A DNA stretch of 64,000 nt from Motacilla alba alba (Eukaryota > Chordata > Aves > Passeriformes > Motacillidae). The stretch lies in the NCBI RefSeq assembly GCF_015832195.1, contig NC_052018.1, positions 26,068,115 through 26,132,114 on the forward strand. Reading direction: 5' to 3'. The notes below the pieces were generated by a model. The model was given only the letters and a program-made list of their open reading frames with translations. It was not told where the DNA came from and did no database searches. Below are positions 52,495-64,000 of the stretch, one piece after another; the first letter of the stretch is position 1; the number at the start of each line of letters is the position of its first letter. A program made the translations under genes and the position numbers.

Positions 52495-52759
52495 ACTGCT
52501 TAGTGTGCAGAGGGACAGCCTGGCACAGCCTCTGGGGCAGCCTTGGGAGCGACTGACATACATGTGCCACCAGCAGTACTGCCGACCAAACTTGGTGGCA
52601 CAGCTACAAGAGTTGTTCAACAAAACACAGTCTGTGCTGGAGCCAGGTTACATCTGCCAGTGCCTCTGCTTTTCACCAGTGACTGTCAGACCTGGTGGTC
52701 ATGCTGAACATCACCCATCGGGGCTACATGAAAAAACACGTCACTACCACATTGCCTAA
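52495..52759 (+). other. Possible antisense exon or decayed coding segment
   Basis: The preceding bases tgtctgtttttttgcag form a strong polypyrimidine-AG acceptor on the plus strand. From 52496 the frame stays open for 87 codons to a TAA ending at 52759, with coding-like words such as WERLTYMCHQQYC and NLVAQLQELFNK. The GC content is higher than the surrounding intron. I recognise no family. No convincing donor or neighbouring exon was found. It could be a cryptic or lncRNA exon, a pseudogene piece, or chance. Confidence 0.25.
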
Positions 52760-55700
52760 CGAGAGGTTAGAACAAGCAGGCATACAAGACTCCTGAATAG
52801 AAAAATGAAACAATCCAGTGTGGTGTTTTCACCTGCAAGCTAGAAGGTTATGTAGGACCCAGTACCCATTTGGCTACACCTATAGGTCTTTTTGCCTCCC
52901 AACAAAAGAAAAACAGAGGCAAGCGACATAGGAGTCCATGTGAAAGTCTTCGCAGGAGGAAGCCAAGAACAAGATGCTATTTGGAGTCAGGATTTTTAAA
53001 GGAAAGCTTCCCTTTCTGAAAAGAAAAAGAAAACTGCCTGTTTGTAATTTCTTGCTATGTTCAGCTAAAAAGCATGTGGCACACATTTTCTATTAACAAA
53101 GTGGAGAAATGCTACTTATTTCTTCCTCTATAAGCTGCAGAAAGGGCATTACCCAACCACAGAGAATGAGTAAGAAGTTCTGGAAGTACCAGGAGAGTTC
53201 TCCTTGTTGATGCAAGGCTGGATATTAGAAGACAAATTTAGGAAACAGCAATAGAATATTGAAAAAGAGTTACAGCCCGACTTCAGAATTATGACTTTAG
53301 AGAGTCTAAAGGACTTTAAGAATTATTTTCTATTTGAATATGCTTTCCTGCCCTTTGTAGTCTGGGACATTGCTCAGAATATGATACCACAGATCTTCAT
53401 AAATCTGTAAGTATGTATGACATACTTTTATATAAAGACTGGCACATTTGCCTTTGTGCTTTTCACCTGAAAAATCATGTTTAAGCTCATGTTTCATTAG
53501 CCTTGTCATTATGTGAAAATGAAAGTCAAGGAAGGACTCAATGAGCTATGCTGAATGCCAAAGGTCTCAAAGTGGGTTGCCCCAGTCAGTTTCTGAAGGC
53601 ACCTGAAATAACTAGGAATAGACAGAAACTTCTTTTCAGAGTGACCAGAAGGCACAACCAATCCTCCCAGAAGTCACCTTTTAACTTGGCTGAGGAGAAC
53701 GTGTTTAGACAGTGTGCTCTGCCCTCAGTCTGGGATGAACTCACATATAGCTGAAAGCCAGGTGCTGCAGAGCTGCAACAAGCACAGCAGAAACACTGAT
53801 TCTGTCTGCTGGAAGGTGGGTCCATTATCTCAGGCTCAGCACAGAGCTGATGTCTTCTATTCACAGTTCATTTCCACTAACTGAGCAGAGCTGGCATCCT
53901 GCTTTTAGGAAAAAAAAGAAGAAAAAATAAACCCCACAGCCACAATTAGTCTTGCTGTCTCATATTTTGTCTCTCTCATGGCATGACTAGAGCATCCCTT
54001 CTTTCAGAATGACTCAAAATAAGTGGAAAAAGTCCTTTTCCTCCCTACTTGCAAAGCTCCTCAAGCGTGTCCATCTTCCAGTTCATGGATACATGACTCT
54101 TCTACAAAGCACAGCTTCAAAGCTGCCTGTCAAAGCCAAATCACACCCATACTACCCAAAGACAACTACTCTTTTCATTCGGGGGTGTTTTGATTCCTCC
54201 AAAGATAGTGCAGCTTCTAAATCTCAACTGGATAAAAGTACAGCCGTGAAACCTCACCTCTTACATAAGTTCAGACACTTGAATATGCCCACGGTCACCT
54301 TCTGCTTGGCTTTAGGTACAGTACCATCATTCCTACACTGAGAGCAGTAAAATACAGAACACTGGTCATCCTCATTTTCCTTCAGAGGTCTGTCCTGGCT
54401 TCTTATGCAATTATGTAATTCCTGAATTAAAGGCACTCAATCTCCCTGCTGTGACTGGATAACTACTTTTCAACAAACCAACCATGCTATGTTCCTTAAA
54501 AGCACATGCCCTGAAAATGGACTTACACTGTCACTGCCAATTTAGGAGCAAGTGAGATTAAGGAGTGAAAGTGGCTCCATTAGAACCATCCAGGCAATTT
54601 ACAATGGCTACTCTGTGGCTGTGAAGTGAATATGAATTAGTAAAAACATTTAAGATTGTGAATAATAAAAGAGTTGCATTTCTGCTTTTACCACAGCTTG
54701 AAATGCTTTCATTTTGAAAATGCCACTTGTGCTAAGGATTAATTATATGAAAAAAATAACCCAAGGGAAAAAAAAAAAAGAAAATAAAAGAAAACTTGAA
54801 AATGAAAAAGATCTAAATACAGAGGCAACGGAGAGAAATCACAAAGGCCAGATGCAAAATGCACTGTATCCTCTGCATTATTCACCAACAGAGCAGCTCC
54901 AAGGCTCAGGATCACAGTGCTTAATGTATTCATTTTTCCTGGCCAGTCCCTGAAAGCATCTGCATACACTATTTCAGGACTAAAAGGACTTATGCTTTGC
55001 TAGGCTTATATAGACGAGTACACTTTTTTCTCCGCCAAATCCCTCTTTTCAAAGACATTGCATCTCTGAAAGCATATCTACAAAATTAGCACAACACAAC
55101 AGTTAAAGTGCACGTGGCCTCAGAAAATATAAAAGTAAAAAAAGATACACATTATTTTACTAGATATATTGCATTAATAAATTTATAGCTTAGAAACACT
55201 GAAATTCCCACCAACATTATGCATTATTAAATATAATACTTCATATTTAATTCTAAATTTCTAACTATCTACTGCTGTGCTCTATGTAAATTATACTGCA
55301 TTGAAAAATAAACATTTTTACTTAGATTCTCTTTTGTAATTTTTCTGGCAGAAGCACTAAGGCATTTACTTATATCCCTGGAAAATGTTGTATTTGTAAA
55401 TGTTGGTATAATCTAGCTTTATGTTTCTAAGCCAAGTAATAAATGAAGTGAGGTTTTCATTGCAGTAGTTATAATGCATTTTGCTTGTTGCAGAATGAGA
55501 AATATTGATCAAAAATCACTGAAAACAGCTACTGCAGCTGGTGCAGCATCAATGAGCTTAGGGTTCAGTCTGAAATAGGTACAAAGACAAATTAGGATGC
55601 TCAGAACTACTGGGAGTATCTTTCAGGAGAGGCATTTAAAACAGCTTGCCCCTTTTGCCTAGTAGATTTAGAAGGGACACACGTTCTCTATTTAAAAAAA

Positions 55701-57889
55701 TTAAAGAAAGAAAGAAAACAAAGGAAAAATAAAGAGGAAGAAATATGAAACTGAAAGACCAAATTTCTAACTGCCAGAGATTATTTTTTTCTGGAGAGAG
55801 CCTTCAGATCCTAGCAATGGGAGTAGAACTCATTGTAAGAGTGTAATCAGGTCATTAAAATGGTCATGTAATATGATTACAGACAGAGCAGGAGCAAGTC
55901 CCTCTCTAGAGCAGGGAAGTGTGATCTCCTGACACAGAGTTTTTATGCTCAGTCCTAACATCATCCTTCTTTAGGCTGGCACTTCAGCATTAAATATATG
56001 CTAAAGCTTCACTGACTTCTTTGGACATTTACAATCTCTGTGGCCTACCAGGACTGTCAGACAGTATTTGGAGCTTCAGGTAATGTATGAGATAGTTGCT
56101 GTATCCTTTTTTGTAGAAGCAATGCTTTGCCAGAGTGCTGGTAAGTTAGTTGACTATTTTTACTGACATGTGAACTGCTTAAATAGGAAATGCTTTTGTT
56201 AGGAGAAAAAGAAAGGCCAAACACACTGATTTGTTTTGCACTTTTCAACATATTTGTAATTTTATTTCTTCTTCTATTTTAGAAAAATATTAAATATATA
56301 CATATATTTATTTATGTATATATAATTTCTTTTTACTGTGCAATTCCCCATCAGTTTGAAGTAAAGAGCAAAATGGATGGTAGTGCAGCAATAACAGTAA
56401 GGCACATACAATGGGTCAAAATGGAGAATGAGAAACTCTAGTAAACCTTAAAATTGAAGCATATAATTTTAAAATTTAATGTTTAGTATCAGAATCAAAT
56501 CATGTCTAAGTACTTCATCAAAGTATACTTAAAATGCCCACACAGATAAAACCATGTAATTAGTCTGCACTATTCACTAGAGGACCGCCAAGTGCCTGCC
56601 CAGGTTTCCTTGGCCACCTTTTCCTCCTCCTCTGAGTCCTTCCTGCCTGTGAGCTTTCCTGGGCCAGCTTTGCCATGAATCCAAATGAGATGCCTACTGT
56701 TGCCTGTGCAGAACAACCTCCTGGCTGGTCCAAAATGAAGCAGACATCACTGCCAGGGACAGACAGTGCTCAGCTCATGGCCTGTGTGTGCCTGAGGGGC
56801 ACATCCCACCCTGCCCTGGCACACAGTGCTTCACTCTGCTCACCCGCCAGTGACCAGAGGTGGGCTGTGATTTAAAGCAAACCATTTGACATGAACTGTG
56901 CAGCCTATTCTCACATCTGACTCTCAATAAATCTGTAAAGCCAAAGTGCTGAACATAAAGTGGGCATAATAGACATTTCAAGAGATTATGCACATGGTCA
57001 TTAGTGCTCTGCTGAATTGCGATTTTACACCAATTATTTTGCTACTGAATTTTCCAAATGTCCATCGTGACTTTCTATGTTCCTCGTTAGACACAGCAGA
57101 CAGCTTTCTGGCATTAAAGAATGATTCTTTCAATTAGAAGATCACAGTAAGTATTGTATTATCAAGATGAACAATAATACTCCTATTTTATATAGTGTGC
57201 CATATAAGTATGACACAAAAATGAGTTAAACCACTATGAGACCACTTCTGTAACCTGCAAACACGCTGGAAGTCACTGTCCTTCATAACTGTTTAGACCA
57301 ACAAAACTGGCAGGACTATCAATTTACAGAATGTCAGCCAACAAAAAGCAGAGTGTTTGCTTCTTTTGCAGAATGGAGTCGTGCTGTTTATGATTAGACA
57401 GATGTTTAATACATTTTCTATTTCCAACATGAAACGAAATAATGAAAAAGAACCAGATTTTCAAGTGCATTCTATAAGGATATCAAAATGTTATATAAGA
57501 TATGAGACACATTATATGATTTATATTTTAATTGTATTTTTACTTACATAAAACACTCAGAAAATAAAAATAATGAAAAGTAGAATATAGTTCGCACAAT
57601 TTTACTTTTGTTGACTCATATTACATAAATATACACATTACAATATGCCTTTCATCTTAGCTTAGCTTTGTACAGACTGATTAAAAAATCTAGACTCCTT
57701 ATAGGGTGAAAGTTCAGTCTTAAAATTGAGGCTATGTTAGTTTTAAGAAAAAGTAATCCAACAACCAATTTTGCTACTTTTTTTATTTAACATTTTTTTC
57801 AATCAACAGGCCAAGAAAACAGGCACTGGCTGCCAGCAATTGAAATTGCCAGGAACAAAAAGACTCAGGTGCCTCTAAATTTCATTTTG

Positions 57890-57931
57890 ATTTCCATGAA
57901 GATATTAGAAATTTCCATGAAGATATCAGAA
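57890..57931. repeat. Tandem duplication, 21-bp unit
   Basis: Two direct copies of atttccatgaagatattaga plus one base. The second copy differs by one base (att to atc). Confidence 0.95.
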
Positions 57932-58309
57932 AAAATATGGCAGGAATTTTGAAACTCTGTATTTAAACTGAAAAGACTTTCCCCTACTTCAATTTTGCTT
58001 ATTTAATCAGATTAAGCTGTCAAAATAACTCTGTTTACAAAAAGTGCCTTTCCTAAGCTGATAGTGAAATGTCTTTCATTAACACTATTATTTTGTACTA
58101 CATGAAAAAAAGAATCCATTATATTTATATATGGATGTGGTTTATTTCCCCCATGTTCTTGTCTGTTCTAATGAATTTTATGTGAAAAAAATGTGTCATT
58201 TTCTTGCTTGCTTGACTCCATTTCACTTCATTTATTACAGAAATGAAAATGCTAAAAATTGTTGGGCGGTAGGGTTGTTGTCTGGTTGGTTGTTTGTTCT
58301 CCTACCATT

Positions 58310-58720
58310 TTCCAGACCTTGAGCATAGCACAAAGACCTGAGAGCATGTGTACTCTAAGCTCAGCAGTGACAGGAACCCCTCTCATGGTCCTGCCCCAGT
58401 CTTGCAGTGTGAGGTGATGGATTTTGTCAACCTGAACCCAGCACACCCCATAAGCTGCTTCAGTAATAAAAGAACCCCAAGGAGCTTTGTCCCAGAGAGC
58501 ACTTCTGAGTCAGTTTCCTTCCCTAGGTTCCATCCCAGCAAAGAATTGCTTTAATGCTACCCTCCACAAACAGGAAACTATAATAAATCCAGGTTTGCTT
58601 CATTTGAGCATCACCCTGGTTAAAAACCTCCCTCAGACAAGGAGAGGGACCGTCCCACTGGAGCCACACAGTCCAGAGCTAGGACAGCTCTCCATCTCCT
58701 GGCTGAGAATGTATTAGCTG
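58310..58720 (+). other. GC-richer segment, possibly an old LTR
   Basis: This stretch has an aataaaag polyadenylation-like signal near 58465 followed by GT/T-rich sequence, a layout seen in LTR R-U5 regions. No second copy, terminal TG...CA pair or target duplication was found. Status uncertain. Confidence 0.15.
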
Positions 58721-59944
58721 ACGAGTTTGCTAACACTGTTTTCCCTCAGTGGTTCTCATCAGCTTTCCAAATTCAAACGGATAATACTAAATGGTGCGGC
58801 AGGAAAATAAGGGGTATGGAGGGTAATTTTGTATCTTTATATTACAGAAACAATTTTTTAAACAACTAATTAATATCAAAGCTAAACATTTTTCCTTCAC
58901 TTGCCATTTAAAGGTGCCTTCTTTACAAATACTCTTCTGGTCTCTCTACCTGGTTCTGTAAAATGGCAGGAGCTCGCACTAAAAACTGTACAACTTTGAA
59001 AGAAATAATTTGGATCCAAAGTTTTCCAGTTTGCAGTACTGCCAGGAGGTATAACTGACCATTTATATTTCACTGTTTTTAACAAAGGTTTCTTTCAACT
59101 TGGAACAGAGAGGCAATAATTCTGTAACTTGCTATTAAGCCAGTAGATTGCAAAATATCCAAGAAAATAATACATTTTTATAGAGAATGGCACTTTCAAA
59201 AATATCTATGCTGTACCTTGCAATATATGTATTGAACTCAATTTGAGCCATGAAAAAGAAGTCAGTAGTGGACTATAACTAAAACCTAAGCAAAATTCAT
59301 CCTAACCAAACCACATTTTTAATAAGAATGGGTAAAAGGCTGGGAGGGAAAAAAAGCAGGAAAACATTTTTAACTAGAATACTTAACGTAGCTATTAATT
59401 ACATGTAATAGTAAACAGCTTAGTGGGAAAAGTAGCTTCTATACTTCCTCTTAATTTTGAAAATTAACAGTTTTCAGTTAGAGGCAATACTAATATAAAT
59501 GCAAGGACAATTTAATACACAACCCACATAAACATTGTTTAAATGGTGTTAAGTCAGCATCTCACAAAATGCCTTGAACAAATAATATGATCTCAGTACT
59601 AGGGCACAGAGTGCTATAATGCACAATAAAGTTCATTGCTATGCATCGCTGCAAACCTCCAGCATACACCAATATAACCTGAGTAACAAAAACAATCAAA
59701 GCCCTTTTCAATTGAAAGTAATGTAAAAAAAAACCTAAAAAAACCCAAACCTGCAACAAAACTGTGAAAGAAAAATAGCAATGTGAATGGGAACACCCAT
59801 GATCCAATCTTTTCTATTCTGATGACAGAGATCCCATTTGGATTAAATGTATTGGGTGGTGCCCTAAGAATGGCGGCAGTAATGTGAATTCTAATGAATG
59901 TTTACAACTTTAAATGGACAAATATCCCTTTGAAGCTCAGAGGA

Positions 59945-59969
59945 TGACTTTATAAAGTATATAAAGTCA
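59945..59969. repeat. Short perfect inverted repeat (10-bp arms)
   Basis: The arms tgactttata and tataaagtca are exact reverse complements with a 5-nt loop. No function is assigned. Confidence 0.6.
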
Positions 59970-61592
59970 CCTCCAACATAAAGAAACAGGGAAACACTCT
60001 CTGGAAATTTTGTTACTGAGTTTTAAAAATCCTTCAGTAATCACAATGAAGAAGAGAAACAAAATAGGCCATAGGGCATAAATTTAACCCTGTCCACTTC
60101 CATCTTTGTGTCTACAGCTGTCTGTCAAGGGGTTTCTATATTTGGTGTAAAAATTCATCATACTGGAACAAAGCATGCAGGTGACAATAATGTGTGGAAG
60201 ATTAATAGAGATGACAGCCTGCCATCCTTAGGGGAAAGAAAACTGCTGCTGCACAGTCTGTCTTTTCTTGAAAGCTAATGGGAAAATTTTCTGCTTGTAT
60301 GTGGAGAAGTAAAGCATAGGTACTCCTTAAAAGCCCACACTGCCTAAGAAAATGCTGTGTAACACACAATGCTTCCACATTCATCTTTAAACAAAGCAAC
60401 ATGAATTGGAGCACTGCTGTAGATGAGACTGCTTGCACCTCTGCCTCAGGAGAGCTTTCAAATTTGGCTGAGGATGGTCTGAGGACTGTCTGTGGGGGAA
60501 AGCCAGCAAGAAGAGTGGCCAACAGCAGACCAGGAAAGAGACAGAGAGTGACAAGGGTAACATCTCTCATGGCAGAGTTACGTTCTATGTAGTGATGCAC
60601 TGAAGAGGGGCTAGAGCACCGAGTGCTTTCCGAAATCCCTCATTTAGTCTTTACATTATGTGCATTAAGATGATGCATGCTTGCTTCTTTTAAAAAGCTT
60701 TTCCTTTTAAATATTTGCATTTGGTAATGAATACATGTGAGTTTCCCCATACAAGAGCAGAACCTAGGATGTACTGGGTATGGCCTGGCTAAGGGACCCT
60801 TTTTTTTCCAGAGGTGATTAAGAGAAAAGGTTGTCATTGACAGATTATTTGAAGAGTAAAGCCAGTTTATAGAACTGCTGAATGCAGCCAAATCTCTGCA
60901 CTGAAAATGAATGAAATAGAGCAATCCTAAATACGTCAGTTATTGATCTTGTAACAATTAGTCATGCATTCAATTATTACTTCTTCCTGGACTTCTACCT
61001 TCTGAGCCCACAGGCGAGTGCAGCATTCCTCAGGGCTGGGCACAGGAACCAGCACAGCCCACAGAGCCTGCCAATTCCAGGTCTGGCAGCGAAGATACTG
61101 CCTGCTCTGAGGAGGCAGAAGGAGCACTGTGCAGAGGCAGGGGATGGACAACTGCCCAGTTAAACAACCCTGTGCGTTAGCATTACTTCTGCATTAAACC
61201 ACAGAATCCTCTGGGGAGAAAAACTGGAAGACAGTTAGGAAAAAATGCATCAGCATGACCACAGCATTATCCAGAGCAGTGATCATCCATGGACTTAAAA
61301 GGCAGTCCACAGACCACGTCTATCCTTCATCATCCATTCTTCTTCTCATCTGAATGCAACCAAATTATTTTGGGGCCATGGAAGTGTGACTGTGGGGACT
61401 TTGCCCAGCTTCTGTGTCCCACAGTGACAGATATCTCAAAATCCTCCCTATAAAATGGATGTGAAAGGAAGCAGCCCCAGTGTAACTCATCTCTCCTCTC
61501 TTTTTGCTTTTTACCATAAACCCTAGAGAATAGGTGGACTACGGAAATAAGTTCCTTGGACAAAGGAACTCCAAGATGACAGTGAGGGGAAC

Positions 61593-61820
61593 TATTAACA
61601 CCTCATGGGACAACTTGGTGAAGTTACAGCGTGCTGGGTGGGCTTACAGACACTGGGCCCTGTCATCTGAGACCGAAATTCATGATGCTATTTTCCAGAG
61701 GATAAATGCCATTATATTTTTGTTGAGAAGATTCTCCTCCTTTTGAGAAGTGAATGGATCCATATTTGATAGGTTTTGAAATTATTATCCCTCTTTTTCT
61801 TAAAGCTAAAACCCAATTAC
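61593..61820 (+). repeat. Inverted repeat, arm A
   Basis: The core 61631-61820 is the reverse complement of 62362-62548. By eye there are seven substitutions and one 3-bp gap, about 96% identity. An outer block at 61593-61623 matches 62658-62688. Relative to arm B, arm A lacks 102 bp between these blocks. Its plus-strand frame (61534-61746) shares the C-terminal tract beginning AGWAYRHWALSSETEIHDAI with the frame in arm B and ends at the same stop. It belongs to a repeat or duplicated sequence of unknown family. Confidence 0.88.
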
Positions 61821-62322
61821 CTTCTAAGTACTTAGGAAAGTCCAATATGTTAACTGCTGAGAAGGTCATAGCAATTTAAATACCTAAAGAATAGAGAACT
61901 GCTGCTTAAATGGCTAACCTTTCTTAGTGATTTCTTAAATTGCCTGGAAGTTATCTGGTCACTAGAAGTACAAGGAAATAGGAAACAGCATATCAAGCTG
62001 TACAAGGAGGAATTAATGGACACAGCCATTTCTAATATAAGAACTATGTTTCTGGGTTTACCAAGAGCAGGATGGACAAAGGAAAAGCCTTGTTAGACAC
62101 CAAAGGGCTTAACACTTTTCAGTTTTCTAGGATCATTCTGAAAAACCAAAAATATTACTATTCTTGTCTGAAATAATTTTCTATTTTTTAAAGGGCCTCA
62201 TTGCTTATATTAAATTGCATAGATGAATTTGTTAACATGGCAGCAATGGCACAGATTCTGGTTTGAAAGGTCTCAAATTTACGGGTATGAACTAGAGCTA
62301 CATAAATAATCTTCAATGAGTA

Positions 62323-62365
62323 TTTAATTTACTTGGGTAAATTAAACTTTAATTTACTTGGGTAA
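62323..62365. repeat. Direct duplication, 18 bp, at the inner edge of arm B
   Basis: The sequence tttaatttacttgggtaa is present at 62323-62340 and again at 62348-62365. The second copy runs into arm B. Confidence 0.9.
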
Positions 62366-62688
62366 TTGGGTTCTAGCATTAAGAAAAAGAGGGATAATTT
62401 CAAAACCTATCAAGTATGAATCCATTCACTTCTCAAAAGGAGGAGAAACCTCTCAACAAAAATGTAATGGCATTTATCCTCTGGAAAATAGCATCATGAA
62501 TTTCGGTCTCAGATGACAGGGCCCAGTGTCTGTAAGCCCACCCAGCACACTGTGACATGGAGATTTTTTCTGTTGTGTTTCTACATAGTCCAATTTTGAC
62601 ATTGTGGCATTGCATCCAATTTGGACTAGATCCAGACCTACACCAGCCAAGTCTGCACTTCACCAAGTTGTCCCATGAGGTGTTAATA
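62362..62688 (-). repeat. Inverted repeat, arm B (fuller copy)
   Basis: Reverse-complement partner of arm A, about 540 bp away from its inner end. It includes an extra 102 bp within 62549-62657 that arm A lacks. The inner boundary lies in a local direct duplication (18 bp at 62323-62340 and 62348-62365). On the minus strand the whole arm is part of an open frame, listed separately. Arms of this length and identity could pair into a stable double-stranded RNA hairpin in the host pre-mRNA. Confidence 0.88.
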
Positions 62689-62855
62689 ATATGCTTTTTT
62701 CTCCCAAAGTACCTAGCAGCAGATTCTTTGATGTCAATGCCTTTTACATGGAATAAGCCAGGGAGCTGAATTTCCCTAGTGTTTATTGACCAGAATGTTA
62801 TTTGACTTTCTTGAGTGGATGAGCATTTTAGGCAGAAGGAATCAGCAAAAGTAGA
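62433..62855 (-). pseudogene. Cysteine-rich coding-like open frame, unknown family, probably a decayed element gene
   Basis: On the minus strand a single frame is open for 140 sense codons, between a TAG at 62856-62858 and a TGA at 62433-62435. It has no in-frame ATG near its beginning, so its start is lost, spliced in or frameshifted. The product is rich in Cys and Trp and has two N-glycosylation-type triplets (NTS near 62680 and NTT near 62585), which suggests an extracellular or envelope-like protein. A separate 20-codon ATG frame at 62842-62904, hydrophobic like a signal peptide, overlaps its beginning in another phase. The C-terminal part recurs in arm A with the same stop. I do not recognise the family. 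A retroviral env remnant or a host-gene duplicate are both possible; neither is shown. Confidence 0.4.
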
Positions 62856-62858
62856 CTA

Positions 62859-64000
62859 CGGAGGTACCACTCAGACTCAAAAGACAGTAGAGTATCTGAT
62901 GCATGCTTGAGGAGGAGAATTGCTCGAAACTAAAGGAAGCAGAAAAATGTTTAATTCACAAGAAAGGTTTATCAGCCACACTCTCAAGCAAGTATCGTGA
63001 ATATTTTCCAGACTACAGGCACTGAGGATATTGTTAGTGCTTTACAGTTATTCTATGTAGGGAAAAATAAATGAATTAAATATTCTGTAATAGGTCAGAA
63101 GTTTCTCAAACTAGTGTGTGGCAAGGAACCAGTAAGTGCCTTCTGTCTATTGAGAAACAGAAACCCAAAATATGGAAGAGCTACTCCATGGAACAGGCCC
63201 AAATGAGACGACATTTCTGACAGGGCTTTGATGTATATTAGTATATACTGGTTTTGTGGGATGGCGCCTCATATATACTGAATTACATCACTTTAAGCCG
63301 TCTTCTGCCACTTTACCTTCCCAGGATTTCCAGAATTCCCAAGTGGGGTTTTTATGGCACTGCCAACTGGTCAGGAGGCTGCAGGCAACTGTTGGACTGA
63401 CTTTTCCTTCCACACCAAGGAGGAAGTGCCACTCTGTACCTCTTTTCTTAAGCATTAAATTATTGGAAAAAGTCTGGATTCTCATGTGGAATATTATGCT
63501 TTAAAAGGCAATTTCCTCAATGAAATTACAAACTCTGTGAACTGTGCAGAGCCATGTCTCCTTGCACGTGCTTTGGAAGACGCTCCCCAGGCGGCAGAGC
63601 AATGACGCAGCAGCTGCTGCCAATGCCCAGTGGGTTTTAGTAATGTGAACAGCGTGTGCATGTGAAAAAACACTGAGCTGTGCTTCCTAACACTGGCCAT
63701 GTTATCCACAGCACCCTTTCACGGGGCTTGCTCTGGAAATCAAGACCGACAGCTTGCGAGAACTTGGCACCATGCCTCCTCTTCTTAGCCCCAGGCTGCC
63801 AAAGCCCAGCGATTAGAGAAGAGAAAAGGGCTTTCAAGCACAACAAGAAAGCATGCAGCAAGTAAGACAACTGCTGTGTACACAGTAGCAATGCTGGTGG
63901 CCTGAAATGAATACTGCTGAATAGCTGGCAAAATGTCTAGAAGACTGTGAAGTTCAGTCTAGCAGCAAAAGTGGGGATTGAAAACACTGAGTAACTGCAA
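62859..64000. other. Intron sequence to the window end, no gene recognised
   Basis: Mixed AT-rich DNA with a GC-richer, CpG-containing patch at about 63540-63800 (including a tgacgcag word near 63604). Open frames of 61-84 codons here have no recognisable domains. The patch could be a conserved noncoding element, but this is not testable here. Confidence 0.5.

Larger units (their letters stand above)
46946..61592. other. Intron sequence, no confirmed gene
   Basis: About 14.6 kb of mixed composition. GC-richer patches lie at about 49780-50380, 52490-52760, 56580-56870, 58310-58720 and 60990-61150. The first two carry the longest open frames and are listed separately. There is a T15 run at 49422-49436, a G-run at 49030-49043, and AT-rich low complexity near 56280-56330. 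None of it matches a protein family I can recognise. Confidence 0.5.

Noticed and set aside
52680..52796. Resemblance of a second frame (NITHRGYMKK) to bacterial gyrase-like repeats
   Set aside because: A match of about ten residues with no support on either side is consistent with chance.
1..64000. CRISPR arrays, tRNA or rRNA genes, prokaryotic operons
   Set aside because: No regularly spaced repeats, cloverleaf-like sequences or gene-dense coding were seen. The window is vertebrate intron.

Overview
This window looks like intronic DNA from a bird, most likely a neoavian or songbird. The evidence is CR1-type LINE fragments, roughly 1-kb avian-type solo LTRs, an AT-rich background, and no bacterial-style gene density. 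Only one host coding exon could be recognised with confidence. It lies on the minus strand at 33834-33980. Its 49 codons match the end of the KH domain of KHDRBS2 (SLM1, a STAR-family RNA-binding splicing regulator), and the residues separate it from the paralogues KHDRBS1 and KHDRBS3. The exon has consensus splice sites and is 147 nt with phase 0 at both ends. The rest of the window is then the flanking introns: 1-33833 is downstream and 33981-64000 is upstream in gene orientation. Very long introns are known for this gene.

Layout. 1-4.6 kb: plain intron with two GC-richer patches. 4.6-5.65 kb: a solo LTR with a perfect 5-bp target duplication and an unusual perfect 20-bp hairpin inside it. 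6.1-9.0 kb: several short tandem repeats. 9.04-9.45 kb: a truncated LTR of the same family. 9.5-28.8 kb: repeat-poor AT-rich intron. 28.83-29.16 kb: a pentanucleotide repeat beside a stretch that resembles a conserved enhancer. 31.0-31.9 kb: an internal CR1 ORF2 fragment. 33.83-33.98 kb: the KHDRBS2 exon. 34.45-34.96 kb: a CR1 3' end. 40.59-41.62 kb: a second complete solo LTR. 46.45-46.95 kb: another CR1 3' end. 49.8-53 kb: GC-richer patches with chance-like or unexplained ORFs. 61.59-62.69 kb: a long inverted repeat of about 96% identity by eye. One arm of it belongs to a 141-codon cysteine-rich open frame that I could not identify.

How the parts fit together. All three LTRs point opposite to the host gene, as expected for tolerated intronic LTRs that carry polyadenylation signals. 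The most unexplained item is the inverted repeat with its coding-like frame near the right end. No CRISPR array, tRNA, rRNA, intact retrovirus or prokaryotic operon was seen. Identity estimates were made by eye; no database search was run.
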